In this document: one piece after another, positions 8,927 to 16,620 of the stretch
Layout: each line of letters begins with the position of its first letter
How positions within the stretch are numbered: the first letter of the stretch is position 1
NCBI GenBank assembly: GCA_037442505.1
Contig: JBBIPZ010000013.1
Coordinates: 1 to 64,000 of the forward strand
Source: JBBIPZ01 sp037442505 [NCBI: Deltaproteobacteria bacterium]
GTDB taxonomy: Bacteria; CALINM01
Length of the DNA stretch: 64,000 nucleotides
Direction: 5' to 3'
Notes under the pieces: model-generated
What the model was told of the DNA's origin: nothing
Database searches by the model: none
The model's input: only the letters and a program-made list of their open reading frames with translations
Made by a program: the position numbers and the translations under genes

Positions 8927-9633
8927 TTGGTTTGGGAGCAATAACAAAAGGCTCTTTAACTTTTGATGCATTTGATGTTTTGACACATTCTGATTATATT
9001 GTTGGTTACACTTCTTATGTGAATCAATTGCAAGCCATAATGCCAGACTTAAAATACATCAAAACTGGAATGAAAAAAGAAGTTGAGCGCATTTATAAAG
9101 CTATTGAATTGGCAAAATCTGGCAGCACAGTCTCCGTTATATGCTCAGGAGATGCAGGGATTTACGCTATGGCGGGACTATTATTTGAAATTTTAGAAAA
9201 GGAGCAGTTACCGATAGAGGCTGAAGTCATCCCCGGTATGCCAGCACTTGCAATTTGTTCTGCGGTTTTAGGTGCACCATTGATGAATGATTTTGCGGTT
9301 ATAAGTTTTTCTAACCTTCTTACCCCAGAAGAAGTTATAGTTAAAAGATTAAAGGCGTTTCTTGACGCAGATGTTGTTATAGTAATATACAATCCTGTTA
9401 GTAAAGGAAGACGGGGGGTGTTTAATAGTTTATGGAATATAATTCTGGAAAATAGGGGAGATTTTTATGCAGGTTATGTCAAAAATGGCGGACGCGACAA
9501 CGAATATTTTATAGGCAAAGTTTCTGAAATGCCGGTTGCCAATATTGATATGAATTCACTAATTGTCATAGGAAATACAGCTACAAAAATTATTTCTGGA
9601 AGGCTTGTTACAACAAGGGGTTACAGGATATAA
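8899..9633 (+). CDS. cbiH: Precorrin-3B / cobalt-factor III C17-methyltransferase
   Basis: SAM-dependent methyltransferase that contracts the corrin ring while methylating C17. The 244-residue protein begins KIFVVGLGAITKGSLT, then has DYIVGYTSYVNQL, typical of CbiH/CobJ, CSGDAGIYAMAGLLFE for the SAM loop, and VIPGMPALAICSAVLGAPL. It overlaps cbiG by 28 bases and is the last gene of the cluster; a bidirectional terminator follows immediately. The window lacks the remaining cbi genes (cbiD, cbiE/T, cbiC, cbiA), so they must be elsewhere if the pathway is complete. Confidence 0.9.
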   Translation: MHSKGKIFVVGLGAITKGSLTFDAFDVLTHSDYIVGYTSYVNQLQAIMPDLKYIKTGMKKEVERIYKAIELAKSGSTVSVICSGDAGIYAMAGLLFEILEKEQLPIEAEVIPGMPALAICSAVLGAPLMNDFAVISFSNLLTPEEVIVKRLKAFLDADVVIVIYNPVSKGRRGVFNSLWNIILENRGDFYAGYVKNGGRDNEYFIGKVSEMPVANIDMNSLIVIGNTATKIISGRLVTTRGYRI

Positions 9634-9663
9634 AAAAGCCCATCACAATCGATGGGCTTTTTT
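9633..9663 (+). terminator. Bidirectional intrinsic terminator
   Basis: AAAAAGCCCATC is followed by ACAATC and GATGGGCTTTTTT, a perfect GC-rich hairpin with a T tract on one side and the complementary A tract on the other. It sits between the convergent cbiH and rhodanese genes and should end transcripts from both. Confidence 0.9.
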
Positions 9664-9678
9664 CTGGTATTCGGGAAA

Positions 9679-10146
9679 CTACTTCTCGAGCGGCATTGTT
9701 TTTGGTGTCACAGCTGCTGCAAGTGCAGAAATACCACCTTTTAACATTACCGCATTATCAAAACCAACCATTCTTAAAGCAAGTGTTGTAGGTGCAGCCC
9801 TTGTCCCGGAGTGACATACAACAACGATTTTCTTGTTTTTGGGTAGTTTGTCAAGGTTTTCTTTCTTAAATACCTGATTCATAGGGATGTGGAGCCCATT
9901 TTTAAATGTGATACCAACGAAATTCTGCTCGGCTGGTGTTCTTATGTCAAGTACATAAAAATCTTCGTTTTTGTTAAGCATTTCCAGAACTTTTTCGGGT
10001 GTAATCTGGCATGGGGCGATAGCAAGCACTTCCTGTGTCATTTTAGAAAAAATAGAATCAAACTTGACAGCGAGTTCTTTGTCATAAGCGAACAAGGAAC
10101 CAGAAAGAGCAAAAACCATTAAAACTGCTAAAAATATCTTTTTCAT
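9679..10146 (-). CDS. Exported single-domain rhodanese-like protein
   Basis: A small protein (155 residues from the preferred start) with a Sec signal peptide (MKKIFLAVLMVFALSGSLFA) followed by one rhodanese domain. The domain shows YVLDIRTPAE and an active-site loop with a catalytic cysteine in VVCHSGTRA, so it is probably an active sulfurtransferase or thiol-handling protein in the periplasm. The ATG at 10146 is better placed than the one at 10152 because the strong GGAGGAGG lies 5-9 bases from it and directly abuts the other. It is a monocistronic gene converging on the cobalamin cluster. Substrate is unknown; periplasmic rhodaneses often serve sulfur-oxidation or cyanide detoxification but no such genes are near. 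Confidence 0.8.
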   Translation of the reverse strand: MKKIFLAVLMVFALSGSLFAYDKELAVKFDSIFSKMTQEVLAIAPCQITPEKVLEMLNKNEDFYVLDIRTPAEQNFVGITFKNGLHIPMNQVFKKENLDKLPKNKKIVVVCHSGTRAAPTTLALRMVGFDNAVMLKGGISALAAAVTPKTMPLEK

Positions 10147-10234
10147 ACCCATCCTCCTCCTTTAATATTTTATTATTTGAATATATTATTTTAAGAATAT
10201 ATTTTTGTCAAGTATTTTTCTGTCTACCACACTG

Positions 10235-10310
10235 TCATTCTGAGGGAACGTAGTGAACAAAGAATCTAAAGAATGCTATTCTTCGTCTAAGGCTAAGAAT
10301 GATAGAATGA
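10235..10310 (-). repeat. Dispersed repeat copy with degenerate partner
   Basis: TGTCATTCTGAGGG ... AGAATCT (10235-10269) is the reverse complement of the ends seen at 3453-3487. A degraded forward-oriented half (ATTCTTCG ... AGAATGAT) follows to about 10310, so the pair could fold into an imperfect hairpin. Non-coding spacer between the rhodanese gene and the tRNA promoter; nothing else is seen in this stretch. Confidence 0.5.
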
Positions 10311-10370
10311 GTTGTTGATGGTAGAAAAATTCTTGAAATGTTTAAATAGCATTTTCATTGAAAAAAATCT

Positions 10371-10399
10371 TTGAGAAAAAACTCCAATTTAAATATAAT
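10371..10399 (+). promoter_or_regulatory. Sigma-70 promoter of tRNA-Gly
   Basis: TTGAGA (10371-10376), a 17-base spacer and a perfect TATAAT (10394-10399) lie 12 bases before the mature 5' end of the tRNA. This is close to consensus, as expected for a stable RNA gene. Confidence 0.75.
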
Positions 10400-10411
10400 A
10401 TATACATCAAT

Positions 10412-10483
10412 GCGGGTGTAGCTCAGGGGTAGAGTTCAAGCTTCCCAAGCTTGCTGTCGCGGGTTCGAATCCCGTCGCCCGCT
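10412..10483 (+). tRNA. tRNA-Gly, anticodon CCC
   Basis: The 72-base sequence folds into a complete cloverleaf. The acceptor stem is GCGGGTG paired with CGCCCGC, with one T-G wobble. The D arm contains GCTCAGGGGTAGAG. The anticodon stem CAAGC/GCTTG has loop TTCCCAA, so the anticodon is CCC at 10444-10446, reading GGG. The T arm is GCGGG-TTCGAAT-CCCGT. The discriminator base is T and CCA is not encoded. Six Ts follow directly and may act with the T arm or acceptor stem as the transcript end. It is a single tRNA with its own promoter. Confidence 0.95.
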
Positions 10484-10550
10484 TTTTTAACCTTCTATTT
10501 ATTACTTTTTCTATTTCTGATTAAGAAAACTCTCAATTAATAATAATGGA

Positions 10551-10623
10551 ATTCTTCGATTACTTTCAGAATGACACGCCCATTTACTGTCATTTTGAAG
10601 GGGCGAAAGAGACTGAAGAATCC
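10551..10623. repeat. Inverted pair of the dispersed repeat
   Basis: A forward copy (ATTCTTCG ... CAGAATGACA, 10551-10576) faces a reverse copy (TGTCATTTTGAA ... GAAGAATCC, 10588-10623), so the region can form a long imperfect hairpin. It sits just upstream of the tetR promoter. Apart from this and the tRNA, the space from 10153 to 10645 holds nothing recognisable. Confidence 0.5.
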
Positions 10624-10645
10624 AACACATGTACCTATTTTTCTA

Positions 10646-10674
10646 TTGACTATATACCGACCAGTCGGTATAAT
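10646..10674 (+). promoter_or_regulatory. Promoter of the tetR-tolC-emrAB operon
   Basis: TTGACT (10646-10651), 17 bases, and perfect TATAAT (10669-10674) form a near-consensus promoter. The expected transcription start (about 10681) coincides with the ATG at 10682, so the mRNA should be leaderless or nearly so; no Shine-Dalgarno sequence is present. Confidence 0.8.
10653..10672. promoter_or_regulatory. TetR-family operator overlapping the promoter
   Basis: TATACCGACCAGTCGGTATA is a palindrome with two perfect 9-base arms and a 2-base centre, filling the spacer and overlapping the -10 box. Position and symmetry are those of an autoregulatory TetR-family operator; binding by the adjacent repressor would block RNA polymerase. 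The palindrome is seen directly; the regulator assignment is inferred from adjacency. Confidence 0.8.
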
Positions 10675-10681
10675 TAAAGTC

Positions 10682-11221
10682 ATGGATACAAGGCTAAAAC
10701 TGATTAAAACAGGTGCTTCGTTGTTTGCTAAAAAATCTTTTACTGAAGTTACCATTGAAGAAGTGGTTCGTAAAGCTAATTTTAGCAAAGGGGCGTTTTA
10801 TCATTACTTTAGTTCGAAAGAGAATTTCTATATCGAAATAATTAAGGAAGCAGGAAAGCTTTTTAATCAAATTTTCATAGAGAAGATTAAGACTGTAGAT
10901 TCGTCATATGAGAAGCTGCGTGCGTTTATCGAGTCTGCTCTTGAGTTTTTTCAGGTAGAAAAAAATCTGTATCTTGTTATTCAAAACGAGATAAACAAAA
11001 TTGTTGCTGGCAAAGATACACCATTCAGCCAATTCCAAAAAGAGACGTTGTTAAATATTAAGAGCCTGGTGCCAGACAATAATGATCCTTACTTTCCATA
11101 TTTTGTTATGGGGGTATTAAGAAGTGCAATTGTTTTTAAGGTGCAAAATAATGTGTCTGCTAATGAACTGCTCAATAAGATATGGGGCTATGTTTCAAAA
11201 TCTATGGAGGTTCAAAAGTGA
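10682..11221 (+). CDS. TetR/AcrR-family transcriptional repressor of the efflux operon
   Basis: A 179-residue DNA-binding regulator. The N-terminal helix-turn-helix lies at about residues 24-43 (TIEEVVRKANFSKGAFYHYF), the typical TetR signature, and the C-terminal part is a variable ligand-binding domain. The start at 10682 is chosen because the reading frame upstream runs through the promoter and operator, and TetR proteins begin with a short TRxxLI-type helix as here. It overlaps the next gene by four bases and is first in the operon with tolC-, emrA- and emrB-like genes, so it very likely represses its own operon until a toxic ligand binds. The ligand is unknown. Confidence 0.9.
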   Translation: MDTRLKLIKTGASLFAKKSFTEVTIEEVVRKANFSKGAFYHYFSSKENFYIEIIKEAGKLFNQIFIEKIKTVDSSYEKLRAFIESALEFFQVEKNLYLVIQNEINKIVAGKDTPFSQFQKETLLNIKSLVPDNNDPYFPYFVMGVLRSAIVFKVQNNVSANELLNKIWGYVSKSMEVQK

Positions 11222-12507
11222 AAAAGGAATTGTTAGTATTAATTGCTGTATTGTTCACATTTAATAAAATTTACGCTGCACAATTGCATATTGATGTGCT
11301 TGATGCTGTTCGTTTGTTTAAACAAAACAGTAGAATTAACAGGATTTATCAAAATGAGAGAGAGGCAAAGGCGCATCTGATTGATAAAGCAAAATCTACG
11401 CGTCTTCCATCATTGGAACTGGATATTAGCTACAATCTACTGAACGAAGAGCCTAAATCTAAAACACCTTTTGGCAACTTGCCTATTGAACAAAGTAAAT
11501 TTCTTAAAGGACAGCTTGTTTTATCACATCTAATTTATGATTTTGGTATTAGAGAATCCTATATAGAGCGTGCATTACTTGACACTGAATTAACAGGACT
11601 TTTCTTAAATAAAGAATTAAATGATGGCGCATTAGGTGTAACAATGGTTTTTAATCAACTGGTGCTTGCCAAAAAGGTTTTAGCTGTTTACGAAGAAGAG
11701 TTAAAGCTTTTAACTGAACAAAAAAAACGTATTGATGGATTTTTCGAGGAAGGACTGGTCACCAGGAATGATGTTTTGCAAGTAAACGTTGAGATAAGTA
11801 ATACTAAGCAAAAGATACTTTCTATACAGAACGACATAGACAATCTGAAAGAAAAATTAAAGACAATGCTTAATGTTACAGACGATATTGAGGTTAAAGA
11901 TACTGAATTAGACGATTCATTGCTTGTTAAAGATAAAGCGATTTATGAAAAAAGGCCAGAAATATTGATAGCACAAAAGTTGGTTACCCTAAAAGAGCTT
12001 GAATTGAAGGCAGTTGAGGCTGACAATTACCCAAAGTTTTACGCGTTAGCAGGGGTGAATTATGAGGAAAACGAGTATCGTACTAGTAATCAATACCTGT
12101 TTATGTCAGTTGGATTAAAAGTTAATCTTTTTGATGGCAAAAAGAATGTTTCAGAAAAGCTGTCATTGTTAAAGTCAAAACAGGAATACGAAGAAAAAGT
12201 TCGTCAGGCAAAGGATTTAGTTAAGCTTGATGTTATTCAGGCAATGAATGATGTAAAGACGGCCATTAATAAAGTTGATGTTGCTAAAGAAGCCATTTTG
12301 GAGGCAAAAGAAAATCTATCGATAGAAGAAGGAAGATATGCAGAACAATTAATAACAGCAACAGATTTAATTGCTGCAACACTAAGAGTTTCCCGAGCAA
12401 ATCTTAATTACTATGAAGCCGTAACTGGTTATAAAAATGCATACTTTAGACTTCTTTGGTCAAAAGGTGAACTTTATAAACTTGGAAAGGGGTTAAAAGA
12501 TGAGTGA
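11218..12507 (+). CDS. TolC-family outer-membrane efflux protein
   Basis: Outer-membrane channel component of a tripartite pump. A signal peptide (about residues 1-20, ending IYA) is followed by two related halves with long amphipathic helices, as in the OEP fold; length 429 residues is typical. I choose GTG at 11218, which has TATGGAGG seven bases upstream and overlaps the tetR stop; an upstream ATG at 11182 would start inside tetR and spoil the signal peptide. It overlaps the HlyD-family gene by eight bases. Together with the two downstream genes it forms a complete EmrAB-TolC type pump. Confidence 0.88.
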   Translation: MKKELLVLIAVLFTFNKIYAAQLHIDVLDAVRLFKQNSRINRIYQNEREAKAHLIDKAKSTRLPSLELDISYNLLNEEPKSKTPFGNLPIEQSKFLKGQLVLSHLIYDFGIRESYIERALLDTELTGLFLNKELNDGALGVTMVFNQLVLAKKVLAVYEEELKLLTEQKKRIDGFFEEGLVTRNDVLQVNVEISNTKQKILSIQNDIDNLKEKLKTMLNVTDDIEVKDTELDDSLLVKDKAIYEKRPEILIAQKLVTLKELELKAVEADNYPKFYALAGVNYEENEYRTSNQYLFMSVGLKVNLFDGKKNVSEKLSLLKSKQEYEEKVRQAKDLVKLDVIQAMNDVKTAINKVDVAKEAILEAKENLSIEEGRYAEQLITATDLIAATLRVSRANLNYYEAVTGYKNAYFRLLWSKGELYKLGKGLKDE

Positions 12508-13510
12508 AAGCAGCAAGAAAACCATCAACAGAAAGCTGATTTTCGTATTGGCTTTTATCTTAGTAGCTGGCGGGCTTATAACTGGTTACTATCTGTATCA
12601 GCATCACAAAAGTTATGTGTCAACAGATAATGCTTATGTAAAAGAGGACTTCACAATAATTGCACCAAGGGTTGGAGGTACGATTATCAACGTTTATGTT
12701 AAAGAGAACGAATTTGTAAAAAAAGGCACGCTTTTGGTGGAAATTGATCCAAAAGATTTCGAAGTGAAGGTTGCACAAGCAGAGATGGCGTTAATTATGG
12801 CAAAAAATAACAGAGATAGTTTATACCAGAAAATAAAGGAAGCTGACGCAGGATTAGATGCAAAAAAGGCAGAACTTGATAAGGCTAAAATTGATTACGA
12901 AAGGGCAAAAAGGCTTTATGAAAAGCAACTGATACCTAAAGAACAATACGAAAGGGCGGAAACTTATTTAAAGGTGTCTCAGGCAAAATATGAGGCATCG
13001 TTAAGAGAAAAAGAACAGATAAAATCATCTCTGGGTGTAAGAATTGGTGGAGAAGAAGCAATTGTCAAACATAACGAAGCGATACTTAAAGAGGCGAAAC
13101 AGTATTTAGGTTACACAAAGATTTATGCACCGCAGGATGGCTATATAGCAAGAAAAACGGTTGAAATAGGCAATGTAGTTTCAGCGGGGCAACCCTTGAT
13201 GGCGTTAGTTCCTTTGAGAGAGCCTTATATAGAGGCAAACTTTAAAGAAACAGAAGTGGGAAAAATTAAGGTGGGCGACAAAGTTATAATAAAGATAGAT
13301 ATTTACCCCGATTATACATTTGAGGGTACTGTGGACAGCATAGCAACAGGAACAGGTGTTGTGTTTTCACTTTTGCCACCAGAAAACGCTACAGGAAACT
13401 GGATTAAAGTAGTCCAGCGTGTGCCAGTAAAAATAAAATTTGACAAAATCCCTGAAGACAAGAAATTAAGATTGGGGCTTTCTTGCGAAGTTAAAGTAAA
13501 GGTCAAATAA
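12500..13510 (+). CDS. HlyD/EmrA-family periplasmic adaptor
   Basis: Membrane fusion protein of 336 residues. One N-terminal membrane anchor (about 14-31) is followed by a barrel-lipoyl segment with YVSTDNAYVKEDFTIIAPRVGG, a long helical hairpin (about 90-170, Lys/Glu/Ala-rich) and a second lipoyl half with GYTKIYAPQDGYIARKT and a beta barrel. This order is characteristic of EmrA/VceA proteins. It links the MFS transporter to the TolC-like channel across the periplasm. It lies six bases before the emrB-like gene. Confidence 0.9.
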   Translation: MSESSKKTINRKLIFVLAFILVAGGLITGYYLYQHHKSYVSTDNAYVKEDFTIIAPRVGGTIINVYVKENEFVKKGTLLVEIDPKDFEVKVAQAEMALIMAKNNRDSLYQKIKEADAGLDAKKAELDKAKIDYERAKRLYEKQLIPKEQYERAETYLKVSQAKYEASLREKEQIKSSLGVRIGGEEAIVKHNEAILKEAKQYLGYTKIYAPQDGYIARKTVEIGNVVSAGQPLMALVPLREPYIEANFKETEVGKIKVGDKVIIKIDIYPDYTFEGTVDSIATGTGVVFSLLPPENATGNWIKVVQRVPVKIKFDKIPEDKKLRLGLSCEVKVKVK

Positions 13511-13516
13511 AAGATA

Positions 13517-15055
13517 ATGAACTGGGTAAGGCTTGCTTTCATTACGCTTGCTGCAATGTTGGGCACTTTCATGGAGGTGCTCGACACTACAATTACAAAC
13601 GTTGCACTTCCTCATATCTCGGGAAATCTTTCAGTCTCAACCGATGAAAGCACTTGGGTCATCACGTCGTATCTGGTTGCGAATGCAGTTGTCTTGCCAA
13701 TAACGCCATGGCTTGCGGGTATTTTTGGCAGAAGAAGACTTTTTTTAGCATGCGTATTTACGTTTACAGTAAGCTCATTTTTATGCGGTGTTGCGCCAAA
13801 CTTAGAAACACTTATAATAGCCAGAATTCTTCAGGGATTAGGAGGTGGAGGATTACAGCCAATAGAACAGGCAATATTATTGGAGGCATATCCACCAGAA
13901 AAAAGGGGATTAGCAATGGCTTTTTATGGCCTTGTTGTTGTTATTGCACCAGTCCTTGGGCCAATTATTGGTGGATGGATTACAGATAACTATAGCTGGA
14001 GATGGGTATTTTTTATAAATTTGCCAATTGGTGTTCTATCTTTTACATTAATTTACCTGTTTATATTTGACCCACCCTATTTAAAACGAATTAAATCTTA
14101 CTTTGACTATATTGGGCTTGGTTTTCTTGCACTGTTTCTTGGCACTCTCCAGTATGTACTTGATAAAGGAGAAAGGGAAGATTGGTTTAATTCAGACTTA
14201 ATTATTTATTTTTCGATAATTTGTGTAGTATCTGGCATTTTTTTCTTTCTCTGGGAACGTAAGGAAAAAGAACCAGTTGTAGATTTATCGCTGTTTAAAA
14301 ATTGGAACTTTAGCCTTTCTGTGCTTTTTATTACCTTGCTTGGTGTTGTGCTATACGGCAGTGTAGTGTTATTGCCTGTTATGTTACAAACGCTTTATGG
14401 CTATGATGCGTTTACTTCGGGGCTTGCATTAGGGTGGGGCGGTATTGGTGGTTTTATCAGTATGTTTATAACGGCACGGTTGATAACTAAGTTAGGTGAG
14501 AAAAAGTTGATACTTGCAGGCACAGTCATACATTTTATTTCGATGTATATGCTATTTAATATCAATCTGCAAGCGGACTTTTTTTATGTCTCGTTGTCGA
14601 GATTTGTACAGGGGTTATCACTGGGTATGCTTTTTATTCCAATATCTGTAGCGTCGGTTTCTTACCTGCCAAAAGAAAAGATCGGCAGCGCTACCGGAAT
14701 TTACAACTTGTTGAGAAATATTGGGGGAAGTATTGGTATTGCTATTGTAATGACATTGTTAAATAGACGAGCACAATTCCACCAAACTATGCTTGTAGAT
14801 AGACTTTTTGAAATGAATATAACGTTGTATAACAGCATTCAGAACATAAAACACTTTATATTTTCCAGATTCATACCGGTAAAAGGAGAGGAACTTGAGG
14901 TATCGTATAAGCTTGTTACCGGAGAGGTTATGAAACAGGCATATATGAACGCATTTATCGATAACTTCTATTTACTTGCAATAATAACTGTTTTTATTGG
15001 GCTTGCGGTATTTTTGAGACCATCACCAAAAGGAAAAGAAGTTAGTTTCCATTAG
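13517..15055 (+). CDS. DHA2-family MFS drug:proton antiporter (EmrB-like)
   Basis: Inner-membrane transporter of 512 residues with about 14 membrane segments, the DHA2 topology. Motif A-like GIFGRRRLFL follows the second helix, and GPIIGGWITDNYSWRWVFFINLP is the family-specific motif C plus following loop. A D in motif MEVLDTTITNVALP in helix 1 is the conserved DHA2 D1 motif. It is the last gene of the operon and would export hydrophobic drugs, bile-like compounds or uncouplers through the EmrA-TolC partners. Substrate cannot be told from sequence. Confidence 0.9.
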   Translation: MNWVRLAFITLAAMLGTFMEVLDTTITNVALPHISGNLSVSTDESTWVITSYLVANAVVLPITPWLAGIFGRRRLFLACVFTFTVSSFLCGVAPNLETLIIARILQGLGGGGLQPIEQAILLEAYPPEKRGLAMAFYGLVVVIAPVLGPIIGGWITDNYSWRWVFFINLPIGVLSFTLIYLFIFDPPYLKRIKSYFDYIGLGFLALFLGTLQYVLDKGEREDWFNSDLIIYFSIICVVSGIFFFLWERKEKEPVVDLSLFKNWNFSLSVLFITLLGVVLYGSVVLLPVMLQTLYGYDAFTSGLALGWGGIGGFISMFITARLITKLGEKKLILAGTVIHFISMYMLFNINLQADFFYVSLSRFVQGLSLGMLFIPISVASVSYLPKEKIGSATGIYNLLRNIGGSIGIAIVMTLLNRRAQFHQTMLVDRLFEMNITLYNSIQNIKHFIFSRFIPVKGEELEVSYKLVTGEVMKQAYMNAFIDNFYLLAIITVFIGLAVFLRPSPKGKEVSFH

Positions 15056-15127
15056 CAGATGAGTTTCTTCGCTTCGTTGTGCCCGAAAATCTCCCAATAA
15101 GTGAGCTTTTTCAAAGCACTCATATTG

Positions 15128-15156
15128 TTCATTTTTATTTCTTGATATGATAAAAT
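15128..15156 (+). promoter_or_regulatory. Possible promoter of the Nudix gene
   Basis: TTCATT (15128-15133), 17 bases, TAAAAT (15151-15156). The -35 box is weak. The predicted transcription start falls on the GTG at 15163, and no Shine-Dalgarno sequence is visible, suggesting another leaderless transcript. Confidence 0.3.
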
Positions 15157-15162
15157 ATCTTT

Positions 15163-15744
15163 GTGGATTATAAACAACTTGAAAATTATCTGAAAAACAG
15201 GGAACGCAAAGTTATTCCTATTAATGGTTATAAACCTGCTGCATCGTTAGTGCCTCTTGTTTTTAATGAAAAAATACATTTACTAATAACTAAACGAGCA
15301 CCACATCTAAAAAATCATCCCGGAGAATACTCTTTTCCCGGTGGGCATATAGAAGATGGTGATAACACTGGAATTGAGACTGCACTTAGAGAGACAGAAG
15401 AGGAAATCGGTATACCTCGTGAGCAGATAAAAGTTATTGGTGTGCTTGATGACGTGGTCAGCGTTACAAACTTTCATTTAGTTCCTTATGTTGGCATAGT
15501 GCCATATTTGGAAAGTTATCCTTTTGATAAAAACGAAGTGGCAAGTGTCCACTTGATTCCACTGAAGATATTTTTACACCAACCAAAAATTGTAACATAT
15601 TATTGGAAAGGAGAAGAAAAGCCAAGTGTAGTTTATGACTACCATGATATCAGGATTTTTGGCGTTACGGCTTTTGTAATTAAGAGATTTGTTGAGATAC
15701 TTGACAGGTCGGAATTTTTGAAAATGAATAATAACTTGCTTTAG
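15163..15744 (+). CDS. Nudix hydrolase, CoA pyrophosphatase-like
   Basis: A 193-residue Nudix protein. The Nudix box is visible as GGHIEDGDN ... ETALRETEEEIGI (about 63-88), with the preceding HPGEYSFPGG segment typical of the NudL/CoA pyrophosphatase (UPF0035) group that cuts CoA to phosphopantetheine and adenosine 3',5'-bisphosphate. Function by family; activity on CoA is plausible because the following genes concern acyl-CoA metabolism. Start is GTG without a recognisable ribosome binding site. The following MBL-fold gene begins 11 bases after its stop. Confidence 0.82.
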   Translation: MDYKQLENYLKNRERKVIPINGYKPAASLVPLVFNEKIHLLITKRAPHLKNHPGEYSFPGGHIEDGDNTGIETALRETEEEIGIPREQIKVIGVLDDVVSVTNFHLVPYVGIVPYLESYPFDKNEVASVHLIPLKIFLHQPKIVTYYWKGEEKPSVVYDYHDIRIFGVTAFVIKRFVEILDRSEFLKMNNNLL

Positions 15745-15755
15745 AGGAGATTGTT

Positions 15756-16607
15756 ATGGTTAACAGTTTTATGTTAGGAGATTTTGAATTGGTATGGCTT
15801 AATGGCGGCAGGTTTGAACTGGACGGTGGGGCTATGTTTGGTGTTGTCCCTAAGATTCTCTGGTCTAAAAAGTTCCCTTGTAATGAGGAAAACTACATCC
15901 CAATGGTAGCTTTTCCAATTTTAGTTAAAACACAGAAAGAAATTGCTATAATCGAAACAGGGCTTGGAAATAAGCTTACCGATAAACAGAAACAAATATA
16001 CAGGGTGAAAGAGGATTGGGACATACCCTATGAGCTTCAAAAATCAGGTATCTCCCGTGAAGATGTTAATTATGTGATTTTAACGCACTTTGATTTTGAC
16101 CATGCAGGCGGAGTGGTTATGCAGAAGCAGGATAAAAGCCTTGAACTTACATTTCCGAATGCAAAACATATTCTACAGAAAAAGGAGTGGCACGACGTTA
16201 CACACCCAAACAGACGTTCTATAAATACGTTCTGGACTGTTAATTATGAAGTTTTACTAAATAGTGGTAAGTTGGAGCTTGTGGATGGAGAGGTGGAGAT
16301 TTTTACTGGGGTAAAAGTGTCATTAACAGCTGGACATAATGGTGGTCATCAGGTTGTTTATGTCGAATCAAATGGGGAAAAGGCTCTGCACATGGGCGAT
16401 CTGATGCCAACTCACGCACATTACAATCCTTTGTGGGTGATGGCTTACGATAATTACCCGTTAGATTCGATTGCAAAAAAGGAAGAGTTAGAAAACTGGG
16501 CAAGAAAAGAAAACGCCTGGTTAACCTTTTATCATGATCCATTTGTTTTGGCTGCCAAGTTTGATGATAACGGCAACATTGTAAAAAAGATCTCTTTAGA
16601 AGCGTAG
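15756..16607 (+). CDS. Metallo-beta-lactamase-fold hydrolase, lactonase-like
   Basis: A 283-residue MBL-fold protein with the zinc-binding motif THFDFDHAGG (about 107-116) and downstream ligands in TAGHNGGHQVV and HMGDLMPTH. The overall pattern (GxxFxLDGGAMFGVVPK at the N-terminus and WxxNxR-like motifs) resembles the quorum-quenching lactonase/YtnP group, which hydrolyses cyclic esters. GAGGAG lies upstream of the ATG. It is sandwiched between a Nudix hydrolase and HMG-CoA lyase; a role on a thioester or lactone of acyl-CoA breakdown is possible but not shown. Variant first metal ligand (HFDFDH rather than HxHxDH) is normal for this subfamily. Confidence 0.8.
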   Translation: MVNSFMLGDFELVWLNGGRFELDGGAMFGVVPKILWSKKFPCNEENYIPMVAFPILVKTQKEIAIIETGLGNKLTDKQKQIYRVKEDWDIPYELQKSGISREDVNYVILTHFDFDHAGGVVMQKQDKSLELTFPNAKHILQKKEWHDVTHPNRRSINTFWTVNYEVLLNSGKLELVDGEVEIFTGVKVSLTAGHNGGHQVVYVESNGEKALHMGDLMPTHAHYNPLWVMAYDNYPLDSIAKKEELENWARKENAWLTFYHDPFVLAAKFDDNGNIVKKISLEA

Positions 16608-16620
16608 ATAGTGTAAATAT

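Noticed and set aside
10571-10681. Upstream extension of the TetR reading frame to 10571
   Set aside because: The extension runs through the repeat, promoter and operator, and lacks a ribosome binding site; the family N-terminus begins at 10682.
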